In this document: piece by piece, positions 18,612 through 27,100 of the stretch
Numbering within the stretch: position 1 is the first letter of the stretch
Layout: each line of letters starts with the position of its first letter
NCBI RefSeq assembly: GCF_047739745.1
Contig: NZ_JBLLVA010000002.1
Coordinates: forward strand, 124,001-188,000
Length of the DNA: 64,000 nt
Reading direction: 5' to 3'
Source: Pseudaminobacter sp047739745
GTDB taxonomy: Bacteria > Pseudomonadota > Alphaproteobacteria > Rhizobiales > Rhizobiaceae
The notes under the pieces: model-generated
Told to the model about the DNA's origin: nothing
The model's input: the letters and a program-made list of their open reading frames with translations, nothing else
The model's database searches: none
Position numbers and translations under genes: made by a program

Positions 18612-19478
18612 TCAGGCGGTTCTGTGGCGGTGGCGACGCACGCGCGTGTTGAGAACGCCCCGCGTGCCGAAAACGGTCGAGACGAGATAGACGACGCCGG
18701 CCGCGAGAATGATGGCCGGACCCGAGGGCAGGGCGGCATGATAGGACATCAGCAGCCCGGCGATACAGGAGGCGAAGCCGATGACCACGGCAAGCGCGCA
18801 CATCGGCCCGACCCGTGCCGTCCAGAACCGGGCGGCGGCGGCCGGCAGCATCATCAGCCCGACCGAGAGCAAGGTGCCGAGCGCCTGGAAGCCTCCCACC
18901 AGATTGAGGACCACGAGGCCAAGAAAGATGAAATGCACCGGCGGGCCAAGGCGGCTGACCGACCTCAGGAACAGCGGATCGAGGCACTCGGCGACGATGG
19001 CGCGCCAGAAGATCGCCAGCACCGCCAGCGTGACCAGCGAAATCGTTGCGATCAACGCCAGCGCGTCGTCGTTCAATGCAAGTACGGTGCCGAACAGCAC
19101 ATGCATCAGGTCGACGCTGGAACCCCGCAGTGAAACCAGCATCACGCCGAGCGCCAGCGAAATAAGATAGAAGGCCGCCATCGAGGCGTCTTCCTTCTGC
19201 ACCGTGAATTGGGAGACCAGCCCGGCGCCCATCGCCACGATCACACCGGCGAGGAGACCGCCGATGGTCATCGGAACGATTTGCAGGCCGAACAGAAGAA
19301 AGCCGGCGGCGGCTCCGGGAAGGATGGCATGCGCCATGGCATCGCCGGTCAGGCTCATGCGCCTCAGCATCAGGAAGACGCCGACCGGGCAGGCGCCGAG
19401 CGATAACATCAACGCGCCGGCCAGCGCCCGCTGCATGAACCCGAATTCGAAAAACGGAGCGATCAGGAAATCATACAT
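18612..19478 (-). CDS. zinc/manganese ABC transporter, permease
   Basis: A 288-residue inner-membrane permease of the ZnuB/MntB (ABC-3) family with about eight hydrophobic segments. The family signature GDAMAHAILPGAAAGFLLFG is present near residue 45, and the C-terminal half contains LVGGFQALGTLLSVGLMMLPAAAARFW, where the EAA-type coupling helix lies. It sits 10 bp downstream of the ATPase gene and 21 bp upstream of the binding-protein gene, so all three form one operon. The last residues are Arg/His-rich. Confidence 0.92.
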   Translation of the reverse strand: MYDFLIAPFFEFGFMQRALAGALMLSLGACPVGVFLMLRRMSLTGDAMAHAILPGAAAGFLLFGLQIVPMTIGGLLAGVIVAMGAGLVSQFTVQKEDASMAAFYLISLALGVMLVSLRGSSVDLMHVLFGTVLALNDDALALIATISLVTLAVLAIFWRAIVAECLDPLFLRSVSRLGPPVHFIFLGLVVLNLVGGFQALGTLLSVGLMMLPAAAARFWTARVGPMCALAVVIGFASCIAGLLMSYHAALPSGPAIILAAGVVYLVSTVFGTRGVLNTRVRRHRHRTA

Positions 19479-19487
19479 TTTTGTCGC

Positions 19488-20282
19488 TCATGCCGCTCGC
19501 GGGCCCGATGTGTGTTCGGCGTGGTCGTGGTGATGCGCGTGGTCGTGCCCTTCAGGCTCGCACCAGGGCGCATCGTCGTGCCATGCTTCATCGAAACGAC
19601 GCGCCCGCAGCAGGTTTTCCGGCCGTAGCGCCTCCGCCGTGGTACCCCAAGCGATGGGTTGGCGTGCCAGAAGCAGCGTTTCGGGAAAATGTTCGCGCAC
19701 CAGTTCCAGGTCATGGACGACGACCATGACCGTGCGGCTTTCGCCGTGCCAGCGCTTGATTAGCGATATGAGGTCGCCAAGCGTTTTGGCATCGACCGCA
19801 TTGAAGGGCTCGTCGAGGAGGATGATTTCGGCATCCTGCACGAGAACCCGGGCAAAAAGCGTGCGCTGCAGTTGGCCGCCCGACAGCGTATCGAGCGGCC
19901 GCTTCTCGAAGCCTTCGAGACCGACTGCCATCAGCGCCTTCGACACCGCATGTCGGTCCTCGCCTGTGACGCGACCGAGCAGACCGCGTTTCGGCCACAA
20001 GCCCATCATGACCAGATCGACGACGCGCGCAGGGAACGAACGGTCCAACTCGGATTGCTGTGGCAGATAGGCGATGCGAGCGCCGTTTGCCTTCAGGCAG
20101 GTGCCCGCCATCGGCTTTAGCACGCCGACAATGCCCTTCATGAGGGTCGACTTGCCCGAACCGTTGGCGCCCACCACCGCGGTAAGCGAGCCGGCCCTGA
20201 CAGCGCCGTTGAGGTGATGCACCGCCGGATGGCTGTTGTAGCCGAGCGTCAGGTCGCGGAATGTCAGGCATGCATCGGTCAT
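19488..20282 (-). CDS. zinc/manganese ABC transporter, ATP-binding protein with His-rich tail
   Basis: A 264-residue ABC ATPase. Walker A is GANGSGKST (38-46), the Q-loop is AYLPQQSELD, the signature is LSGGQ (133-137) and Walker B is IILLDEP (153-159); VVVHD follows. The opening LTLGYNSHPAVHHLNG resembles the AztA branch of zinc importers. The extra feature is a cytoplasmic C-terminal tail (from about 242) with seven histidines in GHDHAHHHDHAEH, which could sense or buffer metal. It is the first gene of the operon. No separate AztD-type metallochaperone gene is visible next to it. Confidence 0.92.
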   Translation of the reverse strand: MTDACLTFRDLTLGYNSHPAVHHLNGAVRAGSLTAVVGANGSGKSTLMKGIVGVLKPMAGTCLKANGARIAYLPQQSELDRSFPARVVDLVMMGLWPKRGLLGRVTGEDRHAVSKALMAVGLEGFEKRPLDTLSGGQLQRTLFARVLVQDAEIILLDEPFNAVDAKTLGDLISLIKRWHGESRTVMVVVHDLELVREHFPETLLLARQPIAWGTTAEALRPENLLRARRFDEAWHDDAPWCEPEGHDHAHHHDHAEHTSGPRAA

Positions 20283-20331
20283 GGCGCCATCTGAAGGTGT
20301 GGATGGTTCGAACGAGGCGTGTTGATATGTG

Positions 20332-20343
20332 ATGTTATTACAT
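20332..20343. promoter_or_regulatory. possible Zur-type operator upstream of the metal transporter operon
   Basis: ATGTTATTACAT, inside TGATGTTATTACATTAGTCA, is an A/T-rich near-palindrome 50 bp upstream of the ATPase start. It resembles the central TGTTAT...ATAACA half-sites of alphaproteobacterial Zur boxes, and the gene it precedes is the right kind of target. The match is partial and is based on pattern only. Confidence 0.4.
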
Positions 20344-20498
20344 TAGTCAACGTGGGGGCGGCAAATATCCCCGATTCCGCATCCGCGAAGTCCGTGCACA
20401 ACAATGGAAGGCGAACCAATTTCTTCGGTGCGGCCTTGCCGGAACGAGGTCTCAAATCTATGGAAGGCGCGGCAACCAACAAAGGAAGGAACCGAGCC

Positions 20499-20843
20499 AT
20501 GAGCATTCGCCGCATCGATGTCGGCGCTCGCATGAGCGACATCGTCATCCACAACAATACTGTCTATCTGGCCGGCCAGGTCGGCGCGCCCGGCGCAAGC
20601 GTGACCGAGCAGACCAAGGCGGTGCTCGCCTCGGTCGACGCACTGCTGGCCAAGGCTGGATCCGACAAGACCAAGATCCTCCAGGCGATCATCTGGCTCG
20701 CCGACATGAACACCTTTGCGGAAATGAATGCCGTATGGGATGAGTGGGTGCCGGCCGGCAACACGCCGGCGCGCGCCACCGGTGAGGCCAAGCTCGCCAC
20801 GCCGGACTACAAGGTCGAAGTCATCGTTACCGCGGCCATCTAA
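20499..20843 (+). CDS. RidA family protein
   Basis: A 114-residue RidA/YjgF/UK114-type protein, a trimeric fold that hydrolyses reactive enamine/imine intermediates from PLP enzymes. Recognisable segments are MSDIVIHNNTVYLAGQVG, VTEQTKAVLASVDALLAKAGSDK, AIIWLADMNTFAEMNAVWDEW, and GNTPARATGEAKLATPDYKVEVIV, with the conserved Arg that binds the carboxylate. The start at 20499 (MSIRRIDVG) follows AAGGAAGG; upstream frame to 20319 has no similarity. It belongs to the YoaB-like RidA subfamily. It is divergent from the metal transporter and followed by a GC hairpin. Confidence 0.92.
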   Translation: MSIRRIDVGARMSDIVIHNNTVYLAGQVGAPGASVTEQTKAVLASVDALLAKAGSDKTKILQAIIWLADMNTFAEMNAVWDEWVPAGNTPARATGEAKLATPDYKVEVIVTAAI

Positions 20844-20862
20844 GATTTTACTTTAAGGTTTC

Positions 20863-20884
20863 ACGCCGCCGACGGCGGCGGCGT
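20863..20884 (+). terminator. GC-rich hairpin after the RidA gene
   Basis: ACGCCGCCG - ACGG - CGGCGGCGT is a perfect 9-bp stem with a 4-nt loop, starting about 20 bp after the stop. A clear U-tract is lacking (CTCCCC follows). It is a probable transcript end. Confidence 0.55.
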
Positions 20885-21117
20885 CTCCCCTGGTTCGCCA
20901 GGTCGATGCAGGCGGGGTTTCTCGCCTGTCATCCGGTCTTTCCCCGGGCCAAATAGTTTGTGACACAATTCTACCTATTTGATACCGCACTGCAAAAGTA
21001 GCGCCTCGGTTTCCTGTTGCGATGCAGCCAATCTTCTTCATGACGGTTCCGGCCTTATAATGGATAATGGCTGCGTCGGCTGCGTGGGCCCGTGCTGTTG
21101 AGCGGAAGTTGATATTT

Positions 21118-24100
21118 ATGAATATTCAGACCGACCCCCGCAAAATCGAGGAAGCAGTTGCCAATTTCCCGGCGGTCGCAGAGCAGCCAATTCGATCGAG
21201 CTATTTGCCGGAAGACCGGCTTCGCGCCCTCGGCGAGAGCCTGGCCCGCAACGAGCTGACGCAGTTCAGCGGGCTCGCGCCTTTCGATTTTCAGGCCCGG
21301 AACCGTGAAAACGCCGAGAAGATACTGGAAGTCTATCGCGCCACCAACGCTGCCCAGGCGCGCGGCGACGCCATAACGCCCGCCGCGCAGTGGCTTCTGG
21401 ACAACAACTATCTGGTTGAGGAGACGATCTACCAGATCAAGCGCGACCTGCCGCGCCGGTTCTACCATGAGCTGCCGGTCATCAAGCTGCCCGATGGAAC
21501 GAGCGTGCCGCGAGCGCTGGCATTGGCCTGGATCTACGTTGCGCACTGCGACAGCGCCGTATCGGCCGAAATGTTCAAAGTGCTGGTTGACGGCTACCAG
21601 TCCATCGAGCCGATGCGGATCGGCGAACTGTGGGCGCTGCCCTCGTTGCTGCGCTTCGTCCTGGTCGAAAATCTGCGGCGTCTCGCGGTGCGCGTGAACC
21701 GGGCCCATCAGATGCGCCAGATCGCCAATGACGTCGCCGATCGCGTCGTGGCCTCCGCCGAGGGGGACGACCGCCGCGCCATTTTGGCAAGCTATACGAC
21801 GCATGCTCGTGACACCACCTTTGCGACGCAACTGCTCTACCGCCTGCGCGACGGCTCGCACAATTCCGGCAAGGCACTGGTGTGGCTGGAGGATCAGCTC
21901 GAAAAATCCGGCTCCGACGCGGAAGAAATCATCATCCGCGAACACCAGACGCTGTCCAGCGGCAATGTGACGACCGGAAACATCATTCGCGGCCTGCGGC
22001 TGATCAATGACGTTGACTGGACGCTCTGGTTCGAATCCGTCAGCCCCATCGATGCATTGCTGCGCAAGCGGGCGAATTTCACCGAACTGGACTTCCACTC
22101 GCGCGACCAGTACCGCAACACCATCGAGGAACTGGCGCGCCGCTCCGAGCTCACCGAATTCGAGGTCGCCGAGCGCGCGGTGAAGATGACGGAGAATCCC
22201 GATCTGGCTTGGGCCGATGCCGGCGCCGTGGGCGACAAGTCCAAGTGCAATGACATCGGCTTTTTTCTGGTCGGCTCGCGCCGCCGCGAGCTCGAGCAGG
22301 CGATCGGCTATCGCCCGACCGTTGCCGACGGGTTCATGCGGGCGTTCCGCGGAACGGGATGGCTGGGAATTGCCGTTCCGGTTCTGGCGCTGACGGTTCT
22401 GCTGCTTACGCTGACCGGATTCGCGCTTGCCGGCATCGGCCTGTCGAAGCCAGCCATCACCTTAATGCTCATCCTGTTCGCCGTACCGGCGAGCGAGGGC
22501 GCGATGGCGTTCTTCAATACCATCGTCCTTCAGTTCCTGAAGCCGACGCGGCTGATCGGCTATGAATTCAAGGCCGGCATTCCGGCCGAAGCCAAGACAC
22601 TGGTGGTGGTACCGGCGCTGATCGATTCGCGCGACGACGTTGACGAGAACATCCGTCAGCTCGAAGTGCACCACCTGGCCAATATGCACGGCGCCATTCA
22701 CTACGCGCTGTTGTCGGACTGGCCGGACAGCGATGCCGAGCAGACGCCCGGCGACATGGAAATCCTGGAATATGCCCGTGCCGAGATGGCGGAGCTGAAC
22801 GCCCGGTATCCATCGCAAGGCGCGCCGCTTTTCTACCTTTTGCATCGCCGCAGGCTCTATAATCCGGCGCAGAAGACGTGGATGGGCTGGGAACGCAAGC
22901 GCGGCAAGCTGCACGAGCTCGACCTACTGCTGCGCGGCGACGGCGACACCACCTTCCTGCCGACCGATGCGCCCCTGCCGGAGGGCGTCGTTCATGTGAT
23001 GACGCTTGATGCCGACACCAGGATGACGCGCGGCGCCGTCGCACGCCTCGTCGGCAAGCTCTGCCACCCGCTCAACCGGCCTGAATTCGATGCCGAGCGG
23101 CGGCGCGTGACTGCCGGCTACGCCATCCTGCAGCCGCGCGTGACCGCATCGCTGACCAGCGGTGACGATGCCTCTTTCTTCCAGCGGGTGTTTTCGGCCA
23201 ATCGCGGCCTTGATCCCTACGTCTTCGCAGTGTCCGATCTCTATCAGGACGTGTTCGGAGACGGCTCCTTCACCGGCAAGGGGCTCTATCACATCGATGC
23301 CATGGAAACGGCGCTCACGGGGCGGATTTCGGAAAACTCCATCCTCAGCCACGACCTTCTGGAGGGTGCGCTGGCGCGGGCCGCACTCGTCACCGACGTC
23401 GAGGTGGTCGAGGACTATCCGACACGCTACGCGGTCGACGCCTCCAGGCAGCACCGGTGGGCAAGGGGCGACTGGCAGCTTCTCGGCTTCATCTTCGATC
23501 CGAAATCAGGCGTGCCGGCACTGTCGCGTTGGAAGATGGTGGACAATCTGCGCCGCAGCCTGACGCCGATCTTCTGGGTCATGGCCGCGATCGCCGGCTG
23601 GACGCTGCTGCCGTTCACCCAGGCCGCGCAATGGCAGGCGCTTCTGATCCTCAGCCTGTTCATGGCCCCGACATTCGATATCGTCAACGCGATCCTGCCG
23701 AAGAGCAGCGAAGCCACGGCGCGGGGGCACTTCAGCGCGCTCTGCCGCGACGTCGCCTTTGGTACGGCCATGGTGGTGCTGCGCATCGTTCTGATCGCGC
23801 ACTCGGCCTGGATGATGGGCGACGCCATTGTGCGCACCATCTATCGGCTGTTCGTCAGCCGCCAGAACCTGCTTGAGTGGCGCACCGCCTCGCAGGCGCA
23901 CAAGAGCGGCGGCAACGATCTGCTGTCCTACTACCGGATGATGCGGGGTGCCGTCGTCATCGCCATCGCCGGACTGGCGATACCGGTCGCCGCGGATTCC
24001 ACCGGTAGCTTCGTTGCGTTCTTCTTCGCGATTTTCTGGGCCGGCTCGCCTGCATTCGCCTGGCTGATCAGCCGCTCGGCCGAAACCGAGGATCGCCTGC

Positions 24101-27100
24101 GTGTTTCCGAGCGCGACATCGACCGGCTGCGCGTCGTGGCACGGCGCACATGGGCCTATTTTGAAACCTATGTGACGGCCGACAACAATATGCTGCCGCC
24201 GGACAATTTTCAGGAAACGCCGACGCCGGTGGTCGCGCGCCGCACCTCGCCCACCAATATCGGCGTCTATCTCCTGTCGATCGTGTCGGCACGTGATTTC
24301 GGCTGGATCAGCCTTGCCGAGGCCACCGACCGTATCGAACAGACGCTGAGCACGGTGGAGCGCCTGCCGCGCTATCGCGGTCACCTCTACAACTGGTACG
24401 ATACGGCGACCCTGCTGCCGCTCCATCCGCTTTACGTGTCGAGCGTCGACAGCGGCAATCTGGCTGGTCACCTGGTGGCGGTTGCCGCCGCCTGTCGCGA
24501 GTGGGAGGAAGCGCCCTCGGTCCATTTGCAGGGCGATTTCGACGGGTTGCTCGACAGTGTCGCCATCCTGGAAGAAAGCCTGAACGCGCTGCCCGACGAC
24601 CGCCGGCAGCTTCGGCCGTTGCGTCAAAGGCTGCGCGACCGGATCGAGGGAATGCGACGGGCGGTCAACACCATCAAGGCGCAACCCGAGATGGCGTCGA
24701 TCCGCACCATCAACCTGGCGGTGCTTTCCGGTGAAATCCGCAAACTCGCCGGCGCTATCCACAACGAGGTCGGCACCCAGCGCAGCGAGATCCTCACGGA
24801 TTGGGCGGTTAAACTCGAGGCTGCTTGCGAAGCTCATGTGCATGACGCGCATAGCGACGAAAGCGCGATTGAAGCGCTGCGCGTGAGACTGGAGGGTTTG
24901 CGCGAAAGAGCCCGGCGCTTCGCCTTCGAAATGGATTTTTCATTTCTCATGCGGCGCGAGCGCAAGTTGCTGTCGATCGGCTACCGCGTGGAGGAACATC
25001 AACTCGACGAGGCTTGCTATGACCTGCTCGCCTCCGAAGCGCGACTGACCAGCCTGTTTGCCATCGCCAAGGGCGACATCCCGACAGAGCACTGGTTCCG
25101 GCTCGGCCGCCCGATTGTCGAGATCGGCTTCAGGGGCGCGCTGATGTCCTGGTCCGGTTCGATGTTCGAGTATCTCATGCCGCCGCTGGTGATGAAGGAG
25201 CCGCGCGGCGGTCTTCTCAACCAGACCAGCAAGCTCGTGGTCCGCAGACAGATTCAATACGGACGCTCGAAGGGGGTTCCGTGGGGCATCTCGGAAGCGG
25301 CCTACAATGGCCGCGACCGCGAAATGACTTATCAATATACGAATTTCGGGGTGCCGGGCCTCGGCCTGAAGCGCGGGCTCGGCCAGAACACCGTGATTGC
25401 GCCCTACGCAACCGTTCTGGCGGCGCAATTCATGCCGCGTGAGGCGGTTGACAACCTCAATAGGCTGCGCGCGATCGGCGGACTCGGCCGTTATGGCTAC
25501 TATGATGCCGTCGACTTTACGCCGCAGCGCGTGCCGGAAGGCAGCGATCACGCCGTGGTCTATAACTACATGGCCCATCATCAGGGCATGTCGATCGTCT
25601 CGGTCGCAAATGCGATTTTCGAAGGCCGCATGCGCGACCGGTTCCACAGCGATCCGGTGATCGAGGCGGCGGAACTGCTGCTGCAGGAGCGGGCGCCACG
25701 CGATATTCCGGTCGCGACCGTCAGGACGGAAGCCGACGAGCGCGGCAAGACCGAACTGGTGGAACAGAGCCCGGATACGCGGCTGGTCGTCGATCCGGCC
25801 CACGCCCTGCGCTCGACCAATCTGATGTCGAACGGCCGTTATTCGGTCATGGTGACGGCAACCGGCTCCGGCTACAGCCGATGGAACGACCTTGCTGTCA
25901 CCAGGTGGCAGTCCGATCCGACCGAGGACCGGCAAGGTACCTATCTGTTCCTGCGCGATACAAGCACCGGCGACTGGTGGTCGGCGACCACGGAACCGAA
26001 GCAGGCACCGGGCGAACATGCGCAGACCCTGTTCTGCGACGACAAGGCCACATTCATAAAGACCGTTGGCACGCTGCGGTCCGAGGTTGAATGCATCGTC
26101 GCGTCGGAAGGAAACGGCGAAGGCAGGCGCATAACGATTGCCAATGACGGCGTCGCCGACCGCTATATCGAAGTCACGTCGTTTGCCGAACTGGTGCTTG
26201 CACCGGAGGCCGCCGACAGCGCGCATCCGGCGTTCTCGAAGATGTTCGTGGAAACGGAAATTGCCGCAAACGGAAGCGCCATTTTCGCCACGCGTCGCAA
26301 GAGAGCGGCGAACGAACCGGATATCGCCGTGGCTCACTTTGTCACCGACGCATCCGGGCTCACCCGGGAAACCGAGGTCGAGACCGACCGCCGCACATTC
26401 ATCGGCCGCGGCCGCAGCATAGCGGATGCCGCGGCTTTCGATGCCGATGCGAAACTTTCCGGCAGCGCGGGCTTCGTCCTCGATCCGGTGATGGCGCTGC
26501 GCCGCCGGGTCCGTGTTCCCGCCAACAAGAAGGTGTCGCTGACTTTCTGGACCATCGTCGGAGCCGATCGCGAAGAGGTCGAGGCCACGATGACCAGGCT
26601 CGACCACACCGAAAGCTTCTCGCGGCAAGCGATGCTTGCCTGGACGCGCTCGCAGGTGCAGACACGCCATTTCGGTCTGAGCCTGGCGGATGCCGCCAAT
26701 GTGCAACGGCTTGCACGTTATCTGCTCTACCCCGATCCGTTCCTGCGCATGCCGGCTGAGACGGTCGCTTCCGGGCTGGGGCGGCAGTCCGCTTTGTGGC
26801 CGATGGCGATTTCCGGGGACTTTCCGATTTTCTGCGTGCGCATCAGCGATGTGGCCGACCTGGAGATTGTGGCGCAGGCGTTGCGCTTCCAGGAATACAC
26901 TCGCGCGCGTGGGCTTCTCGCCGACCTCGTCATCGTCAATGAGCAGGCCTCGTCCTATGTTCAGGACCTGCAGCAGGCGATCGAGGCGCTTTGCGAGAAC
27001 AGCCGTCTGCGTGGCAAGGAAATAGGGCCGCGCCAGCACATCTTCGCCGTGCGGCGCGATCTCATGGATGAGGCCTCCTACAAGACCCTGCTATCATCCG

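Noticed and set aside
24940..27039. A 699-residue open frame on the minus strand within the cyclic glucan synthase gene, and others such as 23506-24852 and 27712-28869
   Set aside because: They are antisense shadows of a high-GC gene. Their translations are Arg/His/Gly-rich, match no family, and the plus-strand frame is an unambiguous NdvB.
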